This document shows, one piece after another, positions 1-9,200 of a stretch of DNA of 15,522 nucleotides; the first letter of the stretch is position 1; each line of letters opens with the position of its first letter. The notes beneath the pieces were generated by a model, which saw only the letters and a list, made by a program, of their open reading frames with translations, made no database searches and had not been told where the DNA came from. The position numbers and the translations under genes were made by a program. The DNA is from Rhodospira sp. (GTDB lineage: Bacteria; Pseudomonadota; Alphaproteobacteria; Rhodospirillales; Rhodospirillaceae), in assembly GCA_028277295.1 (NCBI GenBank), contig JANQGN010000330.1, positions 1 to 15,522 of the forward strand, given 5' to 3'.

Positions 1-1308
1 TTGGTCTGGGCGCCATTACCGCTGGCCAGCCATCGGCCCTGGTCGGCGGCGCTGCTGCTGACGGGACTCTTTGTCCTGGCGGCCTGGACCGCGTGGCGAG
101 ATCCCGGGCGCCGCCGTCCCTGGACGACGGCGCGGCGTGTGGCGCTGGTGGGTGTCGCCGGGGCGGTGGGCTGGGCGCTGACGCAGGCGGCGCCGGGCCT
201 GGGGTTCAGCCTGGCCCATTGGGCGGATCTGGAGGCCCTGACCGGCCGTCCCGCCTGGGGATCGCTGTCGCTTGACCCATCGGCGACGGCCGAGGGCGCG
301 CTCCGCCTGACGGCCTACGCCACCGCCGCCTGGCTGGGGGCGGCGCTGGTTGCTGACGACACGGAGGCTCGCCGGTGGCTGATCCGGAGCGTGGCCGTGG
401 TGGGCGCCGCGCTCGCCGTTTATGCCCTGGCGGTGCTCGCCAGCGGCACCCAAACGATCTGGTGGGTCGAGAAATGGATCTATCACGACGTGGCCACCGC
501 CACCTTCGTCAACCGCAATGCCTATGCGATCTATGCCGGACTCGCGGTGGCGGCGGCGCTGGTCGCGGCCGCCGGCGCGGCGACGGCGAGCGCGCGATGG
601 GTCTGGCGGGGTTGCGCCGCGCTGGGCCTGGTGGCCGTCGTCTTCACCGAATCGCGCTGGGGACTGGCGAGTGTTCTGGCCGGGCTGATGGCGCTGGCGC
701 TGGTTCGTCCACCTGGCCGTGCCGTCCCATGGCGTGGTCTTCTTGTCGGTGGCGTGGCCGTCGCTGCTCTGGTGCCCGTCCTGTTGTGGGCGACCGGGCG
801 CGGCCGCTGGCTGGAGCGGCTCGAACCCGCCGCTCTGCTGGGCGACCTGCGCTGGGACCTCTATCGGATCACGGTCGGGGCGATCGGCGAGGCACCCTGG
901 ACCGGGCACGGCCTGGGGACCTTTCCGGTGCTCTATCATCGTCTCCGGGACGAGACGCTGACCGGGCATCTGGTGCTGCAAGCCCATTCGGTGCCGCTGG
1001 AACTGGCGGCGGAGATGGGCGCGCCGGCCGCGCTGGCGCTGATGGGCGCGTTCGTCGCCCTGGCCGTGGGGGCCTTCGGGCAGGCCCGGGCGAGCGGCGA
1101 TCCCCTGGCCCGCCTGGCGGTGGCGGCGGCGGTGATGACCGGGTTGCACGGTCTGCTCGACTTCTCCCTGCACATGCCGGCCGTGGCGGTGACCGTCATG
1201 GTGGTGCTGGGGGCGGGGTCGGTGGCGGGGCCGACATTGCCCACCAGCGCGCCCGCGCCTTCTGGAGCGCCGGGACGTGCGGCGACAGATTCGCCGAGCG
1301 GCTCATGA
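1..1308 (+). CDS. O-antigen ligase/polymerase-like membrane protein (Wzy/WaaL type), 5' end outside window
   Basis: Membrane protein of the O-antigen ligase/polymerase superfamily, expected in the inner membrane. Members either join glycan units or transfer a finished glycan to its acceptor; which one cannot be read here. The visible 435 residues hold many hydrophobic helices (about 12-32, 46-64, 99-117, 129-148, 174-194, 203-235, 246-264, 341-360, 370-400). Family landmarks are NRNAYA at 171-176 (like the NRN-H/F-A motif), ESRWG at 217-221, GHGLGTFP at 302-309, the large-loop segment QAHSVPLELAAEMG at 327-340, and LHGLLDFSLHMPA at 382-394. The frame is open to base 1, so the TTG there is probably internal and the true start upstream. 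The C-terminal tail, from about residue 410, is Pro/Ala/Ser-rich. The last 113 bases overlap the convergent TPR-like gene. It lies tail to tail with the glycosyltransferase operon, which supports a glycan role. Superfamily confident; exact activity unknown. Confidence 0.85.
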   Translation: MVWAPLPLASHRPWSAALLLTGLFVLAAWTAWRDPGRRRPWTTARRVALVGVAGAVGWALTQAAPGLGFSLAHWADLEALTGRPAWGSLSLDPSATAEGALRLTAYATAAWLGAALVADDTEARRWLIRSVAVVGAALAVYALAVLASGTQTIWWVEKWIYHDVATATFVNRNAYAIYAGLAVAAALVAAAGAATASARWVWRGCAALGLVAVVFTESRWGLASVLAGLMALALVRPPGRAVPWRGLLVGGVAVAALVPVLLWATGRGRWLERLEPAALLGDLRWDLYRITVGAIGEAPWTGHGLGTFPVLYHRLRDETLTGHLVLQAHSVPLELAAEMGAPAALALMGAFVALAVGAFGQARASGDPLARLAVAAAVMTGLHGLLDFSLHMPAVAVTVMVVLGAGSVAGPTLPTSAPAPSGAPGRAATDSPSGS

Positions 1309-1591
1309 GCCGGTTCACATAGGGCACTGGCGCGCCCCGCAGGGCCTCGGCCCAGGCCAGCCCGGTCCAGGCATAGGGATTGGCGGGCGACCACGCCAGC
1401 GCGTTCTTCCAGGCGTCGGCGGCGGCGTGGAGGTGGCCCGGGTCGTCCTCCTTGAGGGCGGCGTCGAAGTGGGCCTCGGCCTGGAGGCGCGGCGGGTCAG
1501 GCCCGGCCACGGCCCACACCAGCCGTCCGGCCGCCAGGGCCGCCAGGACCAGGAAGCCCATGGCCGCCCAAGGGATGGTCCGCCGCGTCAC
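1196..1591 (-). CDS. Small membrane-anchored TPR-like protein, last gene of the glycan operon
   Basis: Predicted 131-residue protein with one N-terminal hydrophobic segment (about 9-29, rich in A, L and V). It acts as a signal anchor or uncleaved signal and places the rest outside the membrane. Residues 36-82 look like one TPR-type helical pair (HFDAALKEDDPGHLHAAADAW, then LAWSPANPYAWTGLAWAEAL), followed by a basic/aromatic helix and a Pro-rich tail (APPPTPPPAPP). Small proteins with this spacing-plus-TPR look often accompany O-antigen ligase-like genes, but I recognise no named family. The GTG start (1591-1589) overlaps the TGA of the upstream glycosyltransferase in a GTGA junction, with GGGGA eight bases before it. 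A later ATG at residue 11 would cut into the membrane segment, so GTG is preferred. The 3' end runs 113 bases into the convergent ligase gene. Function inferred only from context. Confidence 0.7.
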   Translation of the reverse strand: MTRRTIPWAAMGFLVLAALAAGRLVWAVAGPDPPRLQAEAHFDAALKEDDPGHLHAAADAWKNALAWSPANPYAWTGLAWAEALRGAPVPYVNRLMSRSANLSPHVPALQKARARWWAMSAPPPTPPPAPP

Positions 1592-4371
1592 GCGGTGGTC
1601 CCCAGGCTCACGAGGGCGGTCGCATAGGCCGCGCGAAGCGCCTCGAAACGGGCCTTGGTGTCCGAGGGCGATGTCGGCCGGGGCACGGCCCGCCAAGCGG
1701 CCGCCAGGGCGCGCGCCAGGGCGGCGGGATCGCCCGGCGGCACCAGCCAGGTCGCGGGCCAGTGGGCCGCTTGCTCGGCCACGCCGCCAGCGGCCGTGGC
1801 CACCAGGGGTAGGCCGGCGCGGCGGGCCTCCAGCATAAAACGTGGGGCGGCCTCGGCGCGGCTGGCGCAGACGGCGGCATCGGCGGCGGCCCACAGGGGG
1901 GACAGGTCGGCGCGGTCGCCGGTCAGGGTGACGGCGTCCCGCAGGGATCCGGGCAGGCGGCGCATGGCCCGGTGGACCCGCGTGGCGTACCCGTCCACGT
2001 CCCGGCCCGCCCAGACGACCCGCACGCGCGCTTGCAAGGCATCGGGCAGCAACGGCAGGGCGGCGATCAGGGTCAATGGGTCCTTGCGTGGGCACAGGGC
2101 CCCGGCCGCCAGAAGACCCCAGGCGTCGGCCGGCCAGCCGAGCGCCACGCGGGCGGTGGCCCGATGGGGCCACATGGTGTCGAGGGCCGGGAGCGCGTTG
2201 GGGATGACCATGGCCCTGTCCGTCGGGCACCAGGGCGCCCAGGCGGCGGCGGTGGTGTTCGAAACAAACACCACGCGGTTCGCCTGGCCGAAAGCGCCCA
2301 GGGCGCGCGCCCGGACCGATCGGGACAGGTCGGCAAGGGCCTCCGGGCCGGGTTCGCGGATCACCCACAGGCAGGGGCGGCGCGCGTGGGCGGCGGCCTC
2401 CACCCCTGCGAAGGCCCGCAGGCCGTTGACCAGCGCCGCGTCGGCGTGTGCCCTGGTCATGGCCTGGGCCAGGGTCTGCGCCTGACGATCCACGGCCCGC
2501 GCCGTCACGGGCGGGTGATCCCGGAGAACGCGCACCGGCCAGCCGGCGGTTGTCCAGTCTGCGCGCAGTGGGCCGTCGCGGAGCGCCAGGCCGGTCGCTG
2601 GTGTCACAACGCCGCGCGCGGTCAGGCCAAGGACCAGGTCGCGCAGGCTCAGCGGCGCGCCATCCCGTTCCAGGGTCTCGCCCACCCAGGCCAGGCGGAG
2701 GGGGACGGACAGCGACCGCCGCGCGAGACAAGGCACCATAGGCCGGTCGGGGGGAGGCGGGACAGGGCGCGCCGGGTGTCCCATCAGTCCCGCCACCCGC
2801 GCGGCGATCTCCTGGCCCTCGCCGGCCAGGGCCAGGCGGGCGAGGGTGCCGAGGGATCGCGCCAGCCCAGCCGGGCGCAGCCGTGCGGCGAGGGCATGGC
2901 GGCGGCCCTCGGGCGACGGCGCGGGCGGGCTGTCGTACAGGCGCGCGTGGCGCGCGACCATCGCGGGCAGGGAGAAGGCGGCCGAGCGGGCGCGCCCGGC
3001 GTCGGCCAGGGTCTGGCGCCGCGCAGGGTCCGCCAGCAGGGCCACCACCCGCGCCGCCAGGGCCTCGGGCGTGGGGGGATCGACGGTCGCCCCGTAGAGG
3101 GTCTCGGCGATGCCCCCAGCCGGCGTCGCGACCACCGGCACCCCGGCGGCCATGGCTTCCAGGACGGCGTTGGGCAGCCCCTCGGCGGCGGAGACATGCA
3201 GCAGCACAGCCGCCTCGCCCAGATGAGGCGTCACGTCGTTCACCCGCCCGCGCACCTCCAGCGGCAGGCCCAGCGCCCGGGCGCGGGTCTCTACGCTCGC
3301 CGCGAGCGGCCCGTCCCCCAGCAGGCGAAACCGTGCCTCCGGCCGGGCCGCCCGCACCCGCGCGGCCACCTCCAGCCACAGCAGGGGCCGCTTGTGCGCC
3401 ACCAGCCGGAATATCCCCAGCACCAGCGGCGGCCGATCGGCCTGCGGCCGACCGGGCGGGGGCGGGCCGACCCCATTGGGGATCACCGGGGGTGTTGCGA
3501 TCCCGGCCCAGCGCGCATGGTCCTCGGCCACCGCGCGGCTGTTGCCGGTGGCGGTGATGGCGCGATGCCGGGCCAGCCGCGCCAGCCCGGGCCGCAGCGC
3601 CGGGGCCAGGGGGTGCCCCATGCGGTCCGGTGCCAGGTTGCGCAGGCCGACAACGACGCGCGGCACGCCCAGCACCGCCGCCGCCGCGCCGGCCACGATG
3701 GCCGTGCCCTCCAGCCAGCCATGCAGCGCGCGGGGTTTCAAGGCGGCGATCCAGCCGGCCAATCCCAGCAGGTCGGTCGCCAGACCATCGGGCAGGCCGG
3801 CCGTCGCCCGCTCCAGGACGGCCAGCGAGGGCGTCGCGTCGGGCGGCGGATCGGTCCACACCAGGACGGGCACGCCCAGCCTGTCCAGGTGCGGTTTCAG
3901 GGCGGCGGCGCCCGGCCGGTCCTCCAGATGCTTGACCAGCACCCGCACGGGCCAGCCGCGCGTCACCAACCCGGCGATCAGGGCCACCGCCTGACGTTCC
4001 GCGCCGTTCGCGGCCAGCGACGGCAGGGCCATGACCAAGGGACCCTCGGCCCGACCGGCCGGCGGCAGCGGCACGCGCAGCACCCGTGCCCAGGCGCGCG
4101 CCGTCGCCCCCGGCGGCGTGGCGGCCGCCTTGCGGCCCAGGCGGCGGGCCAGCAGGGCCTCGGGCGTCGTCTCTCGCCAGCCGCCGCCCGCGTCGCGCAC
4201 GGTGACCCCGCGCACGCCCTGACGAAGCGCCGCCCACAGCACCGACGCCGTGAGGGTCCGCTCTCCGCCCGGAACCTCCAGCCGGTCGCCGGGTGGCAGG
4301 CGCAAGGACCAGTCGCGCGGATCGCCCGGACGGTGGGTGACGTCCCGGCCCGGGATCAAGGGCCTGGTCAT
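1588..4371 (-). CDS. Tandem double GT-B glycosyltransferase (two GT4-like domains)
   Basis: Predicted 927-residue cytosolic protein containing two glycosyltransferase units of the GT-B fold, GT4-like, which move sugars from nucleotide-sugar donors. Unit one spans about 110-480: an acceptor-side start (VMALPSLAANGAERQAV, 113-129), a donor-domain start (VLGIFRLVAHKRP, 317-329) and the signature EGLPNAVLEAMAAGVPVVA from E397, with E397 and E405 giving E-x7-E. Unit two spans about 557-895: VIPNALPALD (722-731), AAGALCPRKDP (755-765), and E840/E848, again E-x7-E. Both active-site signatures are intact, so both units may be active. Residues 1-100 match nothing I know; 484-555 are a Pro/Ala/Arg-rich linker. 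The ATG overlaps the stop of the preceding glycosyltransferase (ATGA, 4371-4368) without an obvious Shine-Dalgarno, so re-initiation is likely. Sugar specificity cannot be read. Confidence 0.88.
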   Translation of the reverse strand: MTRPLIPGRDVTHRPGDPRDWSLRLPPGDRLEVPGGERTLTASVLWAALRQGVRGVTVRDAGGGWRETTPEALLARRLGRKAAATPPGATARAWARVLRVPLPPAGRAEGPLVMALPSLAANGAERQAVALIAGLVTRGWPVRVLVKHLEDRPGAAALKPHLDRLGVPVLVWTDPPPDATPSLAVLERATAGLPDGLATDLLGLAGWIAALKPRALHGWLEGTAIVAGAAAAVLGVPRVVVGLRNLAPDRMGHPLAPALRPGLARLARHRAITATGNSRAVAEDHARWAGIATPPVIPNGVGPPPPGRPQADRPPLVLGIFRLVAHKRPLLWLEVAARVRAARPEARFRLLGDGPLAASVETRARALGLPLEVRGRVNDVTPHLGEAAVLLHVSAAEGLPNAVLEAMAAGVPVVATPAGGIAETLYGATVDPPTPEALAARVVALLADPARRQTLADAGRARSAAFSLPAMVARHARLYDSPPAPSPEGRRHALAARLRPAGLARSLGTLARLALAGEGQEIAARVAGLMGHPARPVPPPPDRPMVPCLARRSLSVPLRLAWVGETLERDGAPLSLRDLVLGLTARGVVTPATGLALRDGPLRADWTTAGWPVRVLRDHPPVTARAVDRQAQTLAQAMTRAHADAALVNGLRAFAGVEAAAHARRPCLWVIREPGPEALADLSRSVRARALGAFGQANRVVFVSNTTAAAWAPWCPTDRAMVIPNALPALDTMWPHRATARVALGWPADAWGLLAAGALCPRKDPLTLIAALPLLPDALQARVRVVWAGRDVDGYATRVHRAMRRLPGSLRDAVTLTGDRADLSPLWAAADAAVCASRAEAAPRFMLEARRAGLPLVATAAGGVAEQAAHWPATWLVPPGDPAALARALAAAWRAVPRPTSPSDTKARFEALRAAYATALVSLGTTA

Positions 4372-5384
4372 GACGGTCGGATGCGGCCGCGCCGGGGCGC
4401 GCGGCGCAGGAACAGGCGCGGGTCCCAGGTCATCGCCCCGGCCAGCCGCCACCACGGCGCCACCCGCGCCCGCTGGATGGCGCGACGTTGCCGCCAGGCG
4501 CGGGGCAGGCCGGCCAGCCCGGCGGCCAGTCCCTGGGACTCGATCCGCAGCCGCCCACGCATCGCGCCACGCGCCAACAGCAGCACCACCACGACGACGA
4601 AGGCCGGCAGCAGCGGCCAGATCAGCGGGCCGGGCATGTCCTTCGCGAACAGCCAGATCCGGTTGCGCGCCGTGTGGAAGCGGATGAAGTCGCTGTCCTC
4701 TCCGTTGGTGGCCGAACCCACGTGCCGCACCCGGGCGGTGGGCACGAAGACGACGGTTCCACCCCGAAGGCGCAGCCGGAAGGCCAGGTCCACGTCGTCC
4801 AGGTAGCAGAAGAAACGGCCGTCGAAGCCGCCCACCGCGTCCCAGGCGACCCGGCGGTAGAGCGCGGCCGCCGCGCAGGCGGAGAAGCACGGTCCCTCCA
4901 CCAGCCGTGCCCGGGGCGGCACGGGGCGCCAGATGCCGCCGCGCCAGACCAGGCAGACCGGCGCCATTTCATCGCCCAGGCCGTCGCACAGGTCGGGGTC
5001 CCGGTCCAGCACCTGGAGGCTGGCGAAGGCCGTGGCCTGCGGATGCCGCCCGGCGGCGGCTCGCAGGGCGGTCAGCCAGTCGGGATCCGGGAACGCGTCC
5101 GGGTTCAGGGTGGCCACGAACGGTGGCGGCGGACCGCCGGTGTCGTGGTCGGCGCCCACGTTGTTGGCCTGGGAATAGCCGATGTTGGCGCTCAGGCGCA
5201 GCACATGCACGCGCGGATCACGGGGCAGCGCGGGGTCGAGGATCGCGGGGTCGGAGCCGTTGGCCACCACCACCGCCTCGAAGGCGGCGTCCGTCTGCGC
5301 CAGCAGCGCCGACAGGCAGCGCGCCAGCAACGGCCCCTCGTTCATGGTGACGATCACCACGCGGACCCAGGGTGTGTCCGTCAC
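4368..5384 (-). CDS. Family 2 glycosyltransferase (GT-A, rhamnosyltransferase-like)
   Basis: Predicted 338-residue inverting glycosyltransferase of family GT2, resembling WbbL/rhamnosyltransferase-type enzymes of O-antigen and exopolysaccharide pathways. The N-terminus has the nucleotide-binding strand and loop (VRVVIVTMNEGPLLARCLSA, 7-26), VVVANGSD (38-45), the SANIGYSQANN stretch (65-75), and LNPDAFPDPDW (93-103), where NPDA stands in the usual metal-binding DXD position. YLDDVDLAFRLRLRG (194-208) matches the acceptor/catalytic-base region. A single hydrophobic helix (about 254-271) and a basic tail suggest membrane association with the active site in the cytoplasm. The GTG start overlaps the upstream TGA (5384-5381) and has a perfect AGGAGG seven bases upstream, which fixes the start. 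The next gene starts inside its stop codon. Family is secure; donor and acceptor are unknown. Confidence 0.9.
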   Translation of the reverse strand: MTDTPWVRVVIVTMNEGPLLARCLSALLAQTDAAFEAVVVANGSDPAILDPALPRDPRVHVLRLSANIGYSQANNVGADHDTGGPPPPFVATLNPDAFPDPDWLTALRAAAGRHPQATAFASLQVLDRDPDLCDGLGDEMAPVCLVWRGGIWRPVPPRARLVEGPCFSACAAAALYRRVAWDAVGGFDGRFFCYLDDVDLAFRLRLRGGTVVFVPTARVRHVGSATNGEDSDFIRFHTARNRIWLFAKDMPGPLIWPLLPAFVVVVVLLLARGAMRGRLRIESQGLAAGLAGLPRAWRQRRAIQRARVAPWWRLAGAMTWDPRLFLRRAPRRGRIRPS

Positions 5385-6271
5385 GCCGTGACCTCCTGGG
5401 ATATCGCGCGCATGCGGGCGAAGGTGCGGTCGCAGGCCTCGGTGCAGGCGGTCTCGCAGCGGGCTTCGCCGTCGCGCCAGGCAAAGGTACCGTCGAACAG
5501 GTTGCCCAGGCTGAGGCGATCGCGGGAGCATCGTCGGGCCTCGCCCAGGGGGTCGATGTGGCAGTAGACGCGACCGGCATCGCAGAGCTTGGGGCCGTTG
5601 GTGACGTGGATGTCCTGCCCGGCCCGGTCGTGACTCATGGGGATCGCGCTGGCCCGCAGGCGCTTCAGGTCGGCGGGTGCATAGGTCGGGGTGGGGTCGC
5701 CAGCGGGGCGGTTCAGGTACTGGCCTCGCGCCGCCAGGCCCAGCCCGCGCAGGCGGGCGAGCCAGCCGGGCAGGGCATCGATCCAGCGGGGATCGGCGAC
5801 GATGGTGCAGGTCAGGCGTGGCCGAAGCGCCGGGCGGCGATCGAACAGGGCATGGAGGCGCGCGGCGCGGGTGGCGAAACCGTCGAAATCGGTATGATCG
5901 GGGTGAAAGGACACGGTGACATACTCGAACCGCTCCCAGAAGCCGGGTGGCCATGCCTCGGGTGCCCGCCACAGGTTGGTGGTCATGCGCAGGGGGGCGG
6001 GGTAGCCAAGGACGAAGTCGGCGAAGCCCTTCAACACCGTGGGTTCGCCGCCGGCCACATGCGCCAGCGGCGCGCCAATGGTCATGAGGGCGTCGCGCCA
6101 GTCGACCAGGGGGCGCTCGCCCGACTGGCGGCGCCTGGCCTTGATGCGGCAGTAGGGGCAATCGTAGTTGCACAGCAGCGACGGCAGGATCACCGCCAGC
6201 CGCCGCCCTCCCATGCCAATGGCCTCGACCGGCCGATGATCTTGCCCAGGCAGGCTCGCGATGGGAGTCAC
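5381..6271 (-). CDS. Radical SAM protein with C-terminal cysteine-rich (SPASM/twitch-like) region
   Basis: Predicted 296-residue radical SAM enzyme. It should bind a [4Fe-4S] cluster through C34, C38 and C41 (CNYDCPYC, the C-x3-C-x2-C signature) and cleave S-adenosylmethionine to a 5'-deoxyadenosyl radical. GGEP at 74-77 is the SAM-contacting motif, and TTNL (97-100) and VSFHPDHTDFDGF (120-132) continue the partial barrel. Six further cysteines near the C-terminus (C230, C237, C248, C272, C276, C280, ending CETACTEACD) look like a SPASM or twitch auxiliary cluster region, as in enzymes that modify peptides or small molecules. The GTG start overlaps the upstream TGA (6271-6268) and has GGGAGG seven bases before it; a longer in-frame ATG at 6307 lies inside the upstream gene and is not needed. 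It sits between glycan enzymes in one operon, so a sugar, lipid carrier or glycosylated protein is a plausible substrate, but none can be named. Confidence 0.85.
   Translation of the reverse strand: MTPIASLPGQDHRPVEAIGMGGRRLAVILPSLLCNYDCPYCRIKARRRQSGERPLVDWRDALMTIGAPLAHVAGGEPTVLKGFADFVLGYPAPLRMTTNLWRAPEAWPPGFWERFEYVTVSFHPDHTDFDGFATRAARLHALFDRRPALRPRLTCTIVADPRWIDALPGWLARLRGLGLAARGQYLNRPAGDPTPTYAPADLKRLRASAIPMSHDRAGQDIHVTNGPKLCDAGRVYCHIDPLGEARRCSRDRLSLGNLFDGTFAWRDGEARCETACTEACDRTFARMRAISQEVTA
5392..5397 (-). promoter_or_regulatory. Shine-Dalgarno AGGAGG for the GT2 gene
   Basis: A perfect AGGAGG lies on the minus strand seven bases before the GTG at 5384, inside the 3' end of the radical SAM gene. 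It decides in favour of the GTG start that overlaps the upstream stop. Confidence 0.75.
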
Positions 6272-9200
6272 CGGATGGCCTCCCGCCGCAGCACCGCCGT
6301 TTCCCACTCGGCTCCCAAGAACACGAACCCTGGCGTTCGGGCCGCCACCGCGTCCACAAAGGGTGCCACGTCCGGCCAGGCGGCGGCGCCGTGATCGTCG
6401 ATCAGGGCGAGACCGCCGGGGCGCAGCAGCGGCGCGTAGAGAGACCAGTCCTCGGCCAGCCCCGCGCGATCGTGGCGGCCGTCGAGGACCAGCAGGCCCA
6501 GTCCCTCCGGCCCCGCCCAGCGGCGGGCGCGGGCAATGGCCAGGGGATCGCCGCTGGACCGCCGGATCAGGGTGACGGCGCGGCGCGGCAAGCCCAGCCG
6601 CGTCAGCGTGCGGCGCGCGCTGTCTGGACTCACCCGGGCCCCCGTGACGGGATCGCTGGGCGCGCCATAGGCGCCGCCGTCCAGGGGGTCAATGCCGAGC
6701 AGGCGAGGACGGCGCCCTTGATCCTCGATGGCGACCGCCAGTGCCCCCAGGCCCACCCCGAACAGCACGCCCACTTCCAGCGCGCGCAGGGTCTCTCGCC
6801 CCGGCGCGGCGCGAGCAGCCAGGGCGCGCAGCATCGCCGCGGGCAGCGCGCAGGCCAGGCGGCCGCCGCTCAGACGCTCCAGCGCCGCCAGTCGTTCGGC
6901 CAGGTGACCCAGGGCGCGCGCGTCCGTTGGATCAAGCCCAAGGACCGGGGCCCACCGGGTTCGCAGTCGTGCGATGTCGGCGTCAGTGAGGGCGCGCGCG
7001 AAGGGCTGGAAACGGTCCGCGCCCAGGGCGCCGGCACGGATCAGGCGATCTTCCAGACGGTCCAGGCGTTGGCCGGGGGACATGTCGCCCAGGTCCCCGC
7101 GCAGCCGTGCCAGCGCGGCGGTGAGGCGATGGCGATCCTCTGCCAGCGCCTGGCGCAGGTCGGCGGCGACGGCATGGTCACCGCGCGCCGCGGCTCGCTC
7201 CGCCTCGGCGATGGCGGCCTGCCAGGCGGCGTCCCGGGCGGCGTTTTCCCGGGACAGGTCGGTGCGCATCCCGGCCACGGTCTCGGCCAGGCCCCGGGCG
7301 GTTCGCTCCAGGCGTCCGCCGAGCGCGGCCTCCAGGGCCTTGGTGGCCGTCTCGCGGGCCGTCCGCTCGGCGGTGATGGTGGCCCGCTGGGTCGCCATGT
7401 CCTGGCTGACGGTCCGTAGCCGCGCCGCCAGGTCGTCGCCGAGGGCGGCCATATCGCCGCGCACCCAGCCGATGTGGCGCTTGAAGCGGGCCTCCAGGGC
7501 GCGTTTGCGCGCGTCCTCGGCCGCGCCGGCCAGTCGCTCGGCACGCACGGTTCCGTAGGCGCCCAGCCCAAGCAGGCCGGCGGTCAGAAGCGCCAGCGCC
7601 AGGGACGCCAGGCGCGGTGGCAGCCACGGCAGGGCGGCGGCCGACACGATCAGCGCCAGGGCCACCGGTGCCCGCCAGCCGCCCAGCACCGTGACCATGG
7701 CGTGCGCCAGGCGCAGCCCCCGGGCAAGCCGGCCGTCGCGCGGGGCCGCGGCCGGCGGTGGGCGCGGGTGCGGCGCTGGTTCCGTGACCGGTGCCGGCCT
7801 GGCCGCTGGGCGGGGTGGTATGGCGGGCTCCGGCTCGTCCCGGGGCTCCACGGTCAGGGCGGCGCGCACCATGGCGGCAAGCGCGTCGTCATCGGGAATG
7901 CCGGCGTCCGGGTCCAGGGCGATCAGGTTGCCCCAGCCGTCCGGGTCGTGCAGCGATTCGTCGTCGCCCGGGGGCCAGCCCGTCAGGCGGCGCCAGTCGT
8001 GGCGGGCGCCATAGCGGACCACCGGATGCCACTCGCTGACCAGAACCGTGTAGCCGCGCCCCTCCAGCAGGGCCACAAGGTCGCCCATGGAGTGGCCCAG
8101 GCGCAGGGTCTTGGCGTTCTCGAACTCCACCAAGACCAGGCGCGGGCGCCAGCGCGCCCAGTCCAGGCCCAACAGCACCCGAAGGTCCCAGCCCTCGGTG
8201 TCCACCTTCAGGACGTCCACATGGTCGATGCCGGCGCGGTCAAGCAGGGCGGTGAGCGTGTCCACGGACACACGCTCGCTCTCGCGATGGTTGTCCAGGA
8301 AGGGCGACAGGGTGGCAACCCCGCTGCTGTCCGGGGCGGTGTAGACGGGCGCGTCCTTGGCGGGTTCGTCGGACAGGGCGAGCCGCTCGACGGTCACCGC
8401 CGGCCATGGGGCGGCGCGGGCTGTCAGCGCGGCCTGGTTGGCGGACTCCGGCTCCAGCGCCAGCACCGACCAGCCGGCTTCGGCGAACGGAGCCAGGAAC
8501 CCGCCCCGGTGCGCGCCCACGTCCACCAGGCGCCCCGGGGCGGTGGTCTGGAAGCGTGCCAGGGCCAGCATCAGGGTGGCTTCGTTCAGGCGGGCGCCGT
8601 CGTGGCGCGGATGATCGGCGGACAGGACACGCCGCGCCCGGCTGGCGTTCCGGGTCAGGTCTTCGAGCCACTGCTGGCGCGGAGCCAGGGCGAAGGTGTC
8701 CTGGGCATGGGCCCGGCCGCGCGCGCCCAGTCGGGCGGCCAGGCCGGGGTCGCCGGCCAGCCGGACCAGGGCGGCGCGCAGGGTATCGGGATCGGGCTCG
8801 GTTACCATCAGGGCCACGTCCCCGGCGGCCGCCAGATGGGCCATGGTGGCCTGGTCCGCCGGCCCATGAGCCAGCACGGCGGCGCCGCTGGCCAGCGCCT
8901 CGGGAAGCGTGTTGGCGATGGAGTAATGGGTGTGAATCCGGCTGGCTTCGCCAAAACCGGCGGCCACCAGCACCCCGTCCGCCCGCGTTAGGCGCGCCCG
9001 ATAGGCCGCTGGGTCGGGATCGTCGGCGGCCGTGACCGTCACCCCGGCCAGCCCCGCCGCCAGGTCGCGTGCCGCGTCCATCCACGGCGGCAGCACGCGC
9101 AGTTCGAACTGAACGCGCGGGCCGGCTGGCGCGTGATTGGCGGCATTCACCGCGCGTGCGACGGCGGCCACCGCGTCCCGGTTCATGGTGGCGCAGAGGG

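Noticed and set aside
1972..4806. 944-codon open frame on the + strand
   Set aside because: It lies antisense to the double glycosyltransferase and GT2 genes. Its product is Arg/Gly/Pro/Gln-rich with no domain, as expected of a shadow frame in very GC-rich DNA.
4372..4890. N-terminal extension of the double glycosyltransferase up to 4890
   Set aside because: The frame stays open, but these codons overlap the GT2 gene in another frame and give Arg/Gly/Pro-rich sequence. The ATGA junction at 4371-4368 matches the style of the other starts.
7474..8991. 505-codon open frame on the + strand
   Set aside because: It is antisense to the giant gene, low in complexity and without any recognisable motif. 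The minus-strand frame has clear methyltransferase and glycosyltransferase signatures over the same bases.
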